Assembly: GCF_002786325.1 (NCBI RefSeq) | Contig: NZ_PGTB01000006.1 | Span: 35,604 to 99,603, forward strand | Length of the DNA stretch: 64,000 nucleotides | Source of the DNA: Pseudooceanicola lipolyticus | Lineage (GTDB): Bacteria > Pseudomonadota > Alphaproteobacteria > Rhodobacterales > Rhodobacteraceae | Direction: 5' to 3' | Shown: positions 1 through 8,218 of the stretch, piece after piece | Position numbering within the stretch: the stretch's first letter is position 1 | Layout: each line of letters opens with the position of its first letter | Notes under the pieces: generated by a model | Database searches by the model: none | Seen by the model: the letters and a program-made list of their open reading frames with translations, nothing else | What the model was told of the DNA's origin: nothing | Program-made: the position numbers and the translations under genes

Positions 1-783
1 CAATTCCAGCCCGAGGCCGACATCGGTCGAGACCCCCGCAAACCCGCCCAGCAGTATTCCTGCGATCACCGCGGATACCGATGACAGGACAAAGGCGGCG
101 ATCCGAACCCGCGCCACCGGCACACCGGCCAGAAGCGCGGCGCGCGGATTGTCACCAACCGAGTGCAACAGTTTGCCATAGTTGGTGCGATGCATCGCCC
201 ACCAAAGCAGCGCACAGATGATGACCATAACGATCACCGCGATCGGCAGGATGGTGACCAGCGGGACATCCTTGAGAATATAGCGCCCGAAAAAGCGATA
301 GCTGTCGGGCAGATAGCCGCGCGGCGCACCGCCGGACCAGGTCAGAGCGATGCCGCCGAGTGAAATCATCATGCCCAGGGTGGCGATGATCGATGGCACC
401 TTCAGATAGGACACCACCACGCCGTTGATCACGCCCACAACAACCCCGGCAGCCAGCATGGCCGGGATCACCAGCCAGACCGCCTCTGCGTTGCCGCCCA
501 ACAGGATCGAACTGCCGATCACCGTCAGCGTCACCAGCGCGCCCTGGCTCAGATCGAAACCTCCGGAGGTCAGCACGAAGACCTGCCCGGCGGCCAGGAT
601 CGCGATTGGCGCCGCGCGTTTCAGGAAATTCATATAGCCGAACGGCTGCAGAAAGGCGGGCGACAGGATGACGATGGCGATCAGCAGCACGGCCAGCAAC
701 CAGACCGCGGGATTGACGCGTCCCAAAAGAGCGCCGGGACCGGGCCGGTTGCGCCGCGCGGGATCGATGGCTTTGTCGGTCAT
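1..783 (-). CDS. Sugar ABC transporter permease, RbsC type (3' part beyond window)
   Basis: This is a membrane permease of the ribose/xylose-type ABC family (BPD_transp_2), and it would form the sugar channel with the second permease and the ATPase upstream. The frame runs 261 codons from an ATG at 783 to the left edge without a stop, so the C-terminus is missing. Hydrophobic segments follow a short basic N-terminus. The stretch VFVLTSGGFDLSQGALV (about residues 73-89) is the family's conserved first-half motif, and SVGDNPRAALLAGV (about 206-219) is its typical cytoplasmic loop. The start overlaps the stop of the upstream permease (ATGA), so translation is probably coupled. No periplasmic binding protein is visible in the window; it probably lies past the left edge. 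Confidence 0.88.
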   Translation of the reverse strand, partial: MTDKAIDPARRNRPGPGALLGRVNPAVWLLAVLLIAIVILSPAFLQPFGYMNFLKRAAPIAILAAGQVFVLTSGGFDLSQGALVTLTVIGSSILLGGNAEAVWLVIPAMLAAGVVVGVINGVVVSYLKVPSIIATLGMMISLGGIALTWSGGAPRGYLPDSYRFFGRYILKDVPLVTILPIAVIVMVIICALLWWAMHRTNYGKLLHSVGDNPRAALLAGVPVARVRIAAFVLSSVSAVIAGILLGGFAGVSTDVGLGLEL

Positions 784-1736
784 GCCGTGATCCTTTTGCT
801 GCGTGCCACGTAAAAGGCGACGGCGGCGATAATTATGACGCCGCGCAAGATCTGTTTCGCAAAGGCGTCGATACCGGCGAGATTGAAAGTGGCATCAATC
901 AGCGAAAAGATCATCACCCCCATAAGTGTGCCCCAGACACCGCCGCGCCCCCCCGCAAGCACGGTGCCCCCGATCACCACGACAGCGATGGATTCCAGGT
1001 CATAGACACCATCCCGGCCGATCCAGGGTGCCCCGGAACGCAGGCGGCTGGCCAGATAGAGGCCGGCGATCGCCGCGCAGGTCGAACACAGGACATGCGC
1101 CATGATCTTGACCCGGTCCGTCGCAATGCCGGCAAGCTTGGCAGCGGCTTCATTCCCGCCCACCGCGTAGAAATTCGACCCCGGCCGGGTAAAGCGCAGG
1201 AAAACCCAGGCGAGCACGGTCAGCGCCAGCAGAAACACCAAGCTGACCGGCAGTCCTGCAACCGTGCCATAGGCAAAGCTCTGGAACGACTCGGGCACCG
1301 CGCCGGCAAAATTGTTGAATGATGCCGACAGCAGCCCCTGCAGGATCAACGCCATGCCCAGCGTGGCGATCAGCGGGTTCACCTGCAACTTGGCTATGAC
1401 CAGCCCGTTCACCAGCCCGATCAGAACTCCGACGGTCAGCACCAGCGCGATGGCGGGCAACATCCGCGACGGGTCGCCATCCATGACAAAGGATGCCAGG
1501 ACCGCGGAAACCGAAATCAGGTTCGCCACCGACAGATCGATCGAGGCAACCAGGATTGCGAAGGTCTGCCCGACGGCGGTGATCCCCAGCGCGATGGAAC
1601 GCCCGAGGATGGTCAGGATGTTGTCAAAGCTGAGATATTGCATCTGACCGGTCCCGACGGCGACACCGGCATAGACCGCCAGCGCCGTCGCAAGCAGCAG
1701 AAGCGGGACAAGGGTGGTCAGGCGCAGGCGCGGCAT
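780..1736 (-). CDS. Sugar ABC transporter permease, RbsC type
   Basis: A 318-residue integral membrane protein of the ribose/xylose/autoinducer-2 ABC permease family. It has about eight to ten hydrophobic segments. The motif TFAILVASIDLSVANLISVS (about residues 59-78) matches the family hallmark, and AVGGNEAAAKLAGI in the second half matches the loop that contacts the ATPase. Its ATG overlaps the last base of the ATPase stop codon, and its own stop overlaps the next permease start, so ATPase and both permeases form one tightly packed operon. Two different permeases imply a heterodimeric channel. The substrate is not readable from sequence; the neighbouring epimerase and LacI regulator point to a monosaccharide or polyol. 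Confidence 0.92.
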   Translation of the reverse strand: MPRLRLTTLVPLLLLATALAVYAGVAVGTGQMQYLSFDNILTILGRSIALGITAVGQTFAILVASIDLSVANLISVSAVLASFVMDGDPSRMLPAIALVLTVGVLIGLVNGLVIAKLQVNPLIATLGMALILQGLLSASFNNFAGAVPESFQSFAYGTVAGLPVSLVFLLALTVLAWVFLRFTRPGSNFYAVGGNEAAAKLAGIATDRVKIMAHVLCSTCAAIAGLYLASRLRSGAPWIGRDGVYDLESIAVVVIGGTVLAGGRGGVWGTLMGVMIFSLIDATFNLAGIDAFAKQILRGVIIIAAVAFYVARSKRITA

Positions 1737-3247
1737 CAGGCGACCCTTTCCTGCGCATGGGCCCCGTGCGTCGCGGCCCGCATCACCGCCGCCTCGGTCG
1801 CGGACCGGTCGAATTCGGCCACGATCCGACCTTCCTGCATCACCAGAATCCGGTCCGAAAGACCCAGCACCTCGGGCAGGTCCGATGACACCACCAGCAC
1901 CGCGGCGCCTTCGTCGGCGATCCGGCGCATCTCGGCATAGATTGCGGCCTTGGTGTTCACGTCGATGCCACGGGTCGGCTCGACGAACAGGAACACCCGT
2001 GGCGCCAGCGCCATCCAGCGCGCGACGATGGCTTTCTGCTGGTTGCCGCCCGACAGCGCGCCGATGGGAATGCCGTAATGCGCGGCGCGCAGATCCAGCG
2101 CGTCGAACCGCCGGGACATCGCGGCGGTATCGCCATGCGGGGTCCGTTCCGGCCGGCCGGCCAATGACGAAAAGGCGCGCGGCCCCAGCATTCCGTTGTC
2201 GAGCACCGACTGGGTCAAGGCCAGGCCTTCGGATTTCCGGTCCCCCGGCAGCAATCCGATCCCCGCCTGGATCGCGTCACGCGGACGGGTCATCCGCAAC
2301 GCCGTGCCATCGATCGTCACTTCGCCTTGCTGGAACGGCTCTGCGCCGAACAGCGCCATCGCCAGGGCGGCGCGCCCCGCCCCCTGCACCCCCGCCAGCC
2401 CGACGATTTCGCCGCCATGCAAGTCGAGGTCGATGTCATGCAGCCGGTCGTTCCCGCCGCCCCGCACCGTCAGGCGCACCGGGCCGCGCCGCTCGCCCGC
2501 CTCGGGGTAGAATTGCTCGATGTCCCGACCCACCATGGCATTCACGATCCGGTCGGCCGCCGGCACGTGATCGAAGCTCGCCGTCACCGCGCCGTCCTTG
2601 AGCACCGTGACCCGGTCGGCCAGCCGCTGGATCTCGGGCATGCGGTGGCTGATGTAGACGATGGCGTGGCCCTCGTCGCGCAACCGGTCGATCAGGTCGA
2701 AGAGGATGGCGCATTCCGCGTCGTTCAGCGCGGCCGTGGGCTCGTCCATCACGATGACCTTGGCCGCGCGGGACAGCGCCTTGGCGATTTCCACCATCTG
2801 CTGTTCCGAGATCGCCAGATCCCCCACCCGCGTGTCAGGCCCGAAGCGGCGCATTTCGCCGAAAATCCGCAGCGCCCGCTCGGTATCGGCGGCCATCCTG
2901 CGCCGATCGAGGAACCCATGCCGCTCAGGCTCGCGCCCCAGAAAGATGTTTTCCGCGACCGAGCGGTCGGGCAGCAGCGACAATTCCTGGTGAATGACAC
3001 AGATGCCGGCGTTCAGCGCCTCCAGCGGCGTGGCAAAGCGGCTGGGAGTCCCGCCCATGAGGATCTCGCCGGCATCCGCGTGATAGACACCCGAGAGGAT
3101 TTTCATCAGCGTCGATTTTCCGGCGCCGTTCTCGCCCACCAGCGCATGCACTTCGCCGGTTCGGCAAATAAAATCCACCGTCTTGAGGGCGCGCACACCG
3201 GGAAAGCTTTTCTCGATGCCCCTCAATTCAATGATCGCGCTGCTCAT
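1736..3247 (-). CDS. Sugar ABC transporter ATP-binding protein, two nucleotide-binding domains (RbsA/XylG type)
   Basis: A 503-residue double ATPase that powers sugar import. The N-terminal half has Walker A GENGAGKST (38-46), a signature region around LAISEQQMVEIAKAL, and Walker B VIVMDEPTAAL. The C-terminal half has the usual degenerate Walker A (VQGAGRAAL) and a clear signature LSGGNQQKAIVARW. The length is typical for RbsA-like proteins. The ATG at 3247 was chosen because it overlaps the upstream epimerase stop (ATGA) and starts right before the conserved IIELRGIEKSFPGV strand. A longer in-frame reading would add 26 low-quality residues inside the upstream gene. It is cotranscribed with the two permeases downstream. 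Confidence 0.93.
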   Translation of the reverse strand: MSSAIIELRGIEKSFPGVRALKTVDFICRTGEVHALVGENGAGKSTLMKILSGVYHADAGEILMGGTPSRFATPLEALNAGICVIHQELSLLPDRSVAENIFLGREPERHGFLDRRRMAADTERALRIFGEMRRFGPDTRVGDLAISEQQMVEIAKALSRAAKVIVMDEPTAALNDAECAILFDLIDRLRDEGHAIVYISHRMPEIQRLADRVTVLKDGAVTASFDHVPAADRIVNAMVGRDIEQFYPEAGERRGPVRLTVRGGGNDRLHDIDLDLHGGEIVGLAGVQGAGRAALAMALFGAEPFQQGEVTIDGTALRMTRPRDAIQAGIGLLPGDRKSEGLALTQSVLDNGMLGPRAFSSLAGRPERTPHGDTAAMSRRFDALDLRAAHYGIPIGALSGGNQQKAIVARWMALAPRVFLFVEPTRGIDVNTKAAIYAEMRRIADEGAAVLVVSSDLPEVLGLSDRILVMQEGRIVAEFDRSATEAAVMRAATHGAHAQERVA

Positions 3248-4089
3248 GCCGGCTCCATGGCGGAGCGAATGGCCTGCGCACCGTCGCGAAACAGCGTCTC
3301 GAGATCCGGGAAGAGCGGCCGCCAAACACGGGTCGCCGCGGCCAGATCGGGCAGACCCGACCCGAAGGCCTCGACCACAACGGGCCCGTCGAACCCGGTG
3401 GCCTTCACCGCGTGCAGGATCGCCGGAAAATCCACCTGCCCGGTTCCCGGCACGCCGCGGTCGTTCTCCGACACATGCAGTACGTGGATCGCCTCCCCCA
3501 GATGCGCGATCGCGGCCAGTTGGTCCTTTTCCTCGATATGCGCATGAAAGGTGTCGTACATGATACCGAAGGCCGGATGATCGACCCGTTCCACATAGGC
3601 GCGTGCCTGTTCGGCCGTGTTCAGGAAATGGGTCTCGAAGCGGTTCAGCGGTTCCAGCGCAAGCAACATGCCGCGGCGCTGTGCCTCTTCCGCCATCTGG
3701 TGATGCGCCTCTGCGCCGCGGGCCAACTCCTCCTCGGTCGGACCGGCCCAGCTGAATTCCCCGATAGGCGCGTGGAAAGGGCCGCCCACGGTCTCCGCCC
3801 CCAGCGCCTCGGCACAGTCCAGAATCCAGGCGAGATGCGCGCGCCCGGCCTCGCGAATGGCAGGATCAGCACTGGTCGGATCCGCGTCCGGATGGGTGAT
3901 CGCCGTGCACCCCCGGCTTAGGCCGACCTTGTCCAGACGCGCGGCGGCGCGGGCATAGTCCTGCGGACCTCCTGACAGCATGGGCAGTTCGATATGATCG
4001 AACCCCGCCTCCTCCGCCAGCTCAAACAGCGAAAACTGTTCCGGCCCGACATGACCGGAAGCGCACAGCAGATTGATGCCGAGCCGCAT
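3244..4089 (-). CDS. Sugar phosphate isomerase/epimerase family TIM barrel (D-tagatose/D-psicose 3-epimerase-like)
   Basis: A 281-residue AP-endonuclease-2-type TIM barrel. All four metal ligands of the ketose 3-epimerases appear in order: Glu in LALEPLNRFETHF, Asp and His in YDTFHAH, His in LHVSENDRG, and Glu in VVVEAFGSG. The Arg of SENDRGVPG would contact substrate. It is the first gene of the ABC importer operon (stop/start overlap with the ATPase) and diverges from a LacI regulator, so it probably isomerises the imported sugar or its keto form in the cytosol. The family also includes hydroxypyruvate isomerases and inosose enzymes, so the exact substrate is open. A LacI-type palindrome lies about 60 bp upstream of the start. 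Confidence 0.85.
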   Translation of the reverse strand: MRLGINLLCASGHVGPEQFSLFELAEEAGFDHIELPMLSGGPQDYARAAARLDKVGLSRGCTAITHPDADPTSADPAIREAGRAHLAWILDCAEALGAETVGGPFHAPIGEFSWAGPTEEELARGAEAHHQMAEEAQRRGMLLALEPLNRFETHFLNTAEQARAYVERVDHPAFGIMYDTFHAHIEEKDQLAAIAHLGEAIHVLHVSENDRGVPGTGQVDFPAILHAVKATGFDGPVVVEAFGSGLPDLAAATRVWRPLFPDLETLFRDGAQAIRSAMEPA

Positions 4090-4149
4090 GGTTCCTCCCC
4101 CTGCCGGATTTCCCGGCCTTAGGTTGAGATGAGCATAGGAACCGCCCTG

Positions 4150-4163
4150 TGTAAAGGTTTACA
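4150..4163. promoter_or_regulatory. LacI-family operator
   Basis: TGTAAAGGTTTACA is an inverted repeat with perfect 6-bp arms around a GG/CC centre, the usual size and form of a LacI/GalR-family operator. It sits midway between the divergent epimerase/ABC operon (start 4089) and the LacI gene (start 4202), where it could control both. Confidence 0.7.
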
Positions 4164-4201
4164 TTCGACTTCTGCAGCGCGCGCCCCTAAGATCACCCGC
4201 G

Positions 4202-5230
4202 ATGAAACCGCCCGAAAAGAAAGCCACGATTGCCGACGTCGCCCGCATGGCCGGGGTGTCGACCGCAACGGTCAGCCGCAGCCTGAGCGCCCCCGGCATC
4301 GTGTCGGCGGAAACCCGGGCGCGGGTGACCGCCGCAGTCTCGCAGACGGGCTATATCGCGAATTCCGCCGCCCAGACCCTGCGCCGCCGCCGGGCGGATG
4401 CTGTTGTGGTGGCGGTCCCGGATCTCGGCAATACGTTCTTTTCCGAAATCATCTCGGGAATAGAAACCCTGGCCCGCGAACGTGGTGTTGCGGTCCTGGT
4501 TTCCGATGTGCCCCGAGGCGGCAACGCCGGTCAGCGCCTGTCCGACCTGCTCGACGCCGGGCGTGCCGACGGTGCGCTGGTTCTGCATGGTGCGCTCTTG
4601 CCCGGCGCCGCCGCAAAGGGGCGGCACTGGAAACTTGTCACCGTGTCAGAACAGCTTCCCGCGTCCGGTGAAGAGGAAGCGACCTTTGCACATGTGGGGA
4701 TCGACAACACCGCCGCCGCCGCAGATGCGACGCGCTTTCTGATCGGGCTGGGTCACCGGCAGATTCTGCATCTCACCGGCCCGACAAACTCGATTCTGAC
4801 AAGCCAGCGCGCCGCAGGGTACCAGCAGGCCATGCAAGAGGCGGGACTTGCCACGGCGTTGGCAAGCAGAGGCGGCGACTTCACCATTGCCAGCGGCTAC
4901 AAGGCCGCCCGCGCCTTGTTGGCCACGGGCGACCTTCCCGATGCACTGTTCTGCGCCAATGACGAAATGGCGATTGGCGCGATGAACGCCCTGGTCGGTG
5001 GCGGCATTTCCGTTCCCGGAGATATTTCGGTGATCGGACTGGATGATATCGCCTTCGCCGCCTGGTCCAATCCGCCGCTGACGACGATCCGACAGCCGCG
5101 CCGCACAATCGGACAACTAGCCATGAAAGAACTGCTTGCGCAGATCGACGGCGCTCCCCCCTCGGCACCGGTTCACGTCGCGCATGACATCATAGAACGA
5201 AACAGCACCCGCTTGCGGCGGACCAGCTGA
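4202..5230 (+). CDS. LacI-family transcriptional regulator
   Basis: A 342-residue sugar-responsive regulator. The N-terminus carries the LacI helix-turn-helix TIADVARMAGVSTATVSR (about residues 9-26) and the hinge helix region (NSAAQTLRRRRADAV). The rest is a periplasmic-binding-protein-like effector domain with the conserved ALFCANDEMAIGAMNAL and SVIGLDDIAFA motifs. It diverges from the epimerase/ABC importer genes with a perfect palindrome between them (4150-4163), so it is probably their repressor and autoregulated. The YjlB-like cupin gene follows about 100 bp downstream on the same strand and may be part of the same sugar programme. Confidence 0.93.
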   Translation: MKPPEKKATIADVARMAGVSTATVSRSLSAPGIVSAETRARVTAAVSQTGYIANSAAQTLRRRRADAVVVAVPDLGNTFFSEIISGIETLARERGVAVLVSDVPRGGNAGQRLSDLLDAGRADGALVLHGALLPGAAAKGRHWKLVTVSEQLPASGEEEATFAHVGIDNTAAAADATRFLIGLGHRQILHLTGPTNSILTSQRAAGYQQAMQEAGLATALASRGGDFTIASGYKAARALLATGDLPDALFCANDEMAIGAMNALVGGGISVPGDISVIGLDDIAFAAWSNPPLTTIRQPRRTIGQLAMKELLAQIDGAPPSAPVHVAHDIIERNSTRLRRTS

Positions 5231-5334
5231 ACCTGTCAGCACATTTTTCTTAACAGATAAGTTTGCATCGGTCAGGCTGCGCCCGTCGGACAACACATCG
5301 AGATGCGACAACGACGCCAATGGGAGGAAACAAG

Positions 5335-5904
5335 ATGTCGAACGCGCCTGAAACCTATCAGTCGGGGCCAAACGGAATGATCCCGAACAGCCGTTTTCCG
5401 CTGCTGATCCATCGCAACGCGGTTCCCGGCGGCGGCGAGAAAGCCGTTCGGCAACTGTTTCAGAAGCATGGCTGGCTGAACAACTGGAGCTATCCGGGCA
5501 TTTATACCTACGGCCATTTTCACTCAACGACGCATGAATGCCTGGGCTGCGCCGCGGGGTTTATGGAGATCGAAATCTTTGGCATGGGGGGCACCCGCGT
5601 TCGAGTAGATGCGGGCGATGTCATTGTCATGCCCGCGGGGGTGTCGCATGCGATGACCGACAATTCCGACGACGTTCTGATGGTTGGCGGTTATCCCGAC
5701 GGGCGCGAGTGGGACAACCTGCCCGATGACAGCCTCACCCCCAGGTCGCGCTATCTGGCGGCGAAGCTGATCATGTCCCTGCCGATCCCTTCCCGCGATC
5801 CGGTCACCGGCGGAGCCATGCGGGAATGGCTGGACCTGCCCTCTTCGGTCGATTCCGGCTGGAACGACTATCGCGACACCTTGGATTCCGAACGGGACTG
5901 GTGA
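5335..5904 (+). CDS. YjlB-like cupin-domain protein
   Basis: A 189-residue single-domain cupin resembling Bacillus YjlB and its relatives. The N-terminal part (MIPNSRFPLLIHRNAVPGGG) and the first cupin strand region with HFHSTTHECLGCAAG followed by VRVDAGDVIVMPAGVSHAM are visible; the histidines and Glu could bind a metal. The ATG at 5335 has a strong ribosome site (GGGAGG, 5322-5327); upstream in-frame codons do not. Function in the family is not established; cupins of this kind are often sugar-acid or keto-sugar binding or isomerising proteins. Its place behind the LacI gene suggests a link with the imported sugar, which is inference. Confidence 0.8.
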   Translation: MSNAPETYQSGPNGMIPNSRFPLLIHRNAVPGGGEKAVRQLFQKHGWLNNWSYPGIYTYGHFHSTTHECLGCAAGFMEIEIFGMGGTRVRVDAGDVIVMPAGVSHAMTDNSDDVLMVGGYPDGREWDNLPDDSLTPRSRYLAAKLIMSLPIPSRDPVTGGAMREWLDLPSSVDSGWNDYRDTLDSERDW

Positions 5905-6223
5905 ATGGCAGGGCGGGCGCCGATCTGCGAGGTCCTCAACAGGATCCGCAGCGGTTTTCATGTTGCCAAACATTATCCAGAACCAGCCACGTGGCGGTGT
6001 TCACGCATCGCGGGGGAATATGCGTTTGCCGATTAACTGGTGATCAATTCTCCGCAATTGAAGCCTCCGGCAAACGCGGCGCGAATAACTGCCACAGCAA
6101 TTGATGTCTTGACTCCAACAAGCAATCCAAGGTCTTGAGAATTGGGGGACAATCCTGACCTCTTGTGTGTTTAACAGTGCAAGGCTCAGCTTGGCTGGCC
6201 TGTGATTTGTAGAAAGGCTTAAT
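5905..6223. other. Intergenic region, no gene seen
   Basis: About 320 bp between the cupin and the RTX-like gene, visibly richer in A+T than the flanks. I found no open frame with coding character. It contains a nested inverted repeat (6022-6077, listed separately). The downstream gene has only a weak ribosome site (GAAAGG). Confidence 0.5.
6022..6077. repeat. Nested inverted repeat (possible structured RNA or binding site)
   Basis: Outer arms GCGTTTGCCG (6022-6031) and CGGCAAACGC (6068-6077) are perfectly complementary. Between them an inner pair TCAATT (6044-6049) and AATTGA (6056-6061) is also perfect around CTCCGC. The two stems together would fold into one hairpin with an internal loop. 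No U-tract follows, so a simple terminator is unlikely. It lies about 150 bp upstream of the RTX-like gene. Confidence 0.45.
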
Positions 6224-7285
6224 ATGACCATTATCTCTGGCACCCGTTTTGATGACGTAATCAGTGCAACTTCGCGCCAGGGTGACATCTTGAAGGGACT
6301 GGTTGGAAACGACACGTTCGAATTTTACGGCATGAGCCAAGAGGATCGATTTGTCGGTGGGCGCGGGGATGACACGCTCACCGGTATCGAGATCGATATC
6401 GAAGCGGCAGCATTTGAAACGCAGGCGCTTGGAACCACATTTGTCGGTGGCCGGGGGGTGGACACCGTCGAATACTCGATATCGGTCACTCTGCCCACGC
6501 TGAAGCTGAGCAGCTTTGGCATGAAACTAAATAGCGTCGAATTCCGCGACTACGATCTTACGCTCACGGGGAATTACGCGGGCCCGGAAGATACGTTTAA
6601 GATTCTCGGAAAAAACGCGGCGGAGATTGTAGCGATCCGCGATGTGCTTCTTCTCAGTGATATCGACACGCTGAAGGTTAATCTTCGCGGCGGCAATGAC
6701 ACGCTCACGGTGGATGTCGGGTCGCTCGACCATATCTTTGTCAACACCGGCGGCGGCGGCGATACCGTGGTGATGCACAGTTCCGTCGACGGTGCCGTCA
6801 TCAATCTCGGGGCCGGCAATGACCGGATCATCATGGACAGCTATCACCGTGAAACGGTCAAGGCGGGCAAGGGCAATGACACCATCGTCCTGGACCACGC
6901 ACTTTGGACCGTTCACACCGATACGGTGACGACCGGTGGCGGCCGCGACAAGATTATCGTTGGCGGACAGCCAATCGTGACGGCTCCTCTGGGCAACGTG
7001 GTCGATTTCAATGCCAAGCGCGACAAGATCGGCCTGGCGGTTGATGGCAATGGCACCAAGCCTTTCGATGTCGTGTATTCGCAACAGGAACTCACCCAAG
7101 AACTCGCGACCAATCCCGATGCCTATCGCACCGAGTATTGGTTGATGGACAACAAGGCCGGCACGCTTGGCTTTGTCTATAACGGGGCGGTCAAGGAAGT
7201 CCTGGATTTCGGCGGGTCGATCGCGCTTGATGATCAGAACTTCTTCAAGGTCGACGAGAATTACGGCTATGATTTCCTGCTCTAA
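6224..7285 (+). CDS. RTX-like calcium-binding repeat protein, probable type I secreted
   Basis: A 353-residue acidic protein without a Sec signal peptide. Degenerate RTX nonapeptide motifs are spread through it: VGGRGDDTLTG, VGGRGVDTVEY, LRGGNDTLTV, TGGGGDTVVM, LGAGNDRIIM, KAGKGNDTIV and TGGGRDKIIV. They are single or widely spaced rather than in a compact array, as in short RTX/M10C-C-terminal-like exoproteins of roseobacters. The C-terminus ends in aromatic and hydrophobic residues (VDENYGYDFLL), as in type I secretion signals. No HlyB/HlyD/TolC genes are in the window. Function beyond calcium-dependent folding and export cannot be stated. Confidence 0.75.
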   Translation: MTIISGTRFDDVISATSRQGDILKGLVGNDTFEFYGMSQEDRFVGGRGDDTLTGIEIDIEAAAFETQALGTTFVGGRGVDTVEYSISVTLPTLKLSSFGMKLNSVEFRDYDLTLTGNYAGPEDTFKILGKNAAEIVAIRDVLLLSDIDTLKVNLRGGNDTLTVDVGSLDHIFVNTGGGGDTVVMHSSVDGAVINLGAGNDRIIMDSYHRETVKAGKGNDTIVLDHALWTVHTDTVTTGGGRDKIIVGGQPIVTAPLGNVVDFNAKRDKIGLAVDGNGTKPFDVVYSQQELTQELATNPDAYRTEYWLMDNKAGTLGFVYNGAVKEVLDFGGSIALDDQNFFKVDENYGYDFLL

Positions 7286-7498
7286 CGCCGTGGCCTGAGC
7301 CGGGTGGCCGACCTTGGCGCTGCCCGGTTCCGGGGGCGGCGCCCATCACGTCGTGAGCACCGGGATATTCGCCGTCGTGAACGGCATCCGCGAATTGTTT
7401 CCGCCGCACCGAGACGAGCGAACCGTCAGGGCCTTGCGCGGTCATTCCGGCGTCAGAGGTGGTGCGGGGGGCGCGGCAAAGGAAGGCCAGTCAGACTG

Positions 7499-8215
7499 TC
7501 AGGCAATGCCGGCGTGGTCAGTGATGCGCGCCCTCGCCTGCAGCAAGTGATAGGCCATCGCGACACCCGCGGCCTCGCCGTCACCCGCGCGGATCGCCTC
7601 CAAAATCTGCCGGTGTTCGCTGATCACCACGTCGATCCGGGCCTGCGTGCCCTCGCGAGTCAGCTTTTGCGCCACATCGATACCCTGTTCGATAGCATCG
7701 CGCGCGCAATCGAGCATTTGCACGAAAACGTCGTTGCCCGAGGCAATGGCGATGGCGTGGTGAAACTGGTAATCGGCTTCAAAGGAGGGCGTGCGCGCCT
7801 GCATGGAATCCTCAAGCGCCTGCAGCGCCGCTTCGATCCGCGCGATGTCCTTGGAATTTGCACGCAACGCGGCCATGCGGGCCGTCGCCTGCTCGACCGT
7901 GATGCGCGCCTCTACCGCGCGCATCAAGCCTGCGACGGAACCGGCCGTGGCATATTCGATCAGCTTTTCCGACGGGCGGCGTCGCACGAAGGTCCCGACC
8001 CCGCGACGCGCCTCGACCAGCCCGTCTTCCTGCAGCTTGCGCAAGGCCTCGCGCACAACCGGCCGCGACACGCCGAAGGCGGTGGCGATCTGGTTTTCTG
8101 AGGGCAGCTTCTCGCTCTGGGCGAGCTTGTTTGAGACGATCTGCTCGAGGATCTGCCCGTAGAGCTGATCGGCCAGCGTCTGGCGCTTCTTGATCTTCAG
8201 TTTTGGCGCATCCAC
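7499..8215 (-). CDS. GntR/FadR-family regulator (FCD domain), last gene of the larE-larB operon
   Basis: A 238-residue GntR regulator. The winged helix covers about residues 13-75, with LPSENQIATAFGVSRPVVREALRKL as its helix-turn-helix region. The C-terminal half is an all-helical FCD domain with histidines (YQFHHAIAIASGN, ISEHRQIL, AYHLL) placed as in metal- and carboxylate-binding FCD proteins. It starts 3 bp after the larB stop, so it is cotranscribed with larE and larB. A second, different FCD regulator heads the same operon. FCD regulators commonly sense small carboxylates, which fits control of a 2-hydroxy acid pathway. Confidence 0.9.
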   Translation of the reverse strand: MDAPKLKIKKRQTLADQLYGQILEQIVSNKLAQSEKLPSENQIATAFGVSRPVVREALRKLQEDGLVEARRGVGTFVRRRPSEKLIEYATAGSVAGLMRAVEARITVEQATARMAALRANSKDIARIEAALQALEDSMQARTPSFEADYQFHHAIAIASGNDVFVQMLDCARDAIEQGIDVAQKLTREGTQARIDVVISEHRQILEAIRAGDGEAAGVAMAYHLLQARARITDHAGIA

Positions 8216-8218
8216 CGG

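Noticed and set aside
2327-3547. Plus-strand open frame of about 400 codons opposite the sugar ATPase
   Set aside because: An antisense shadow; the ATPase on the other strand has all its motifs.
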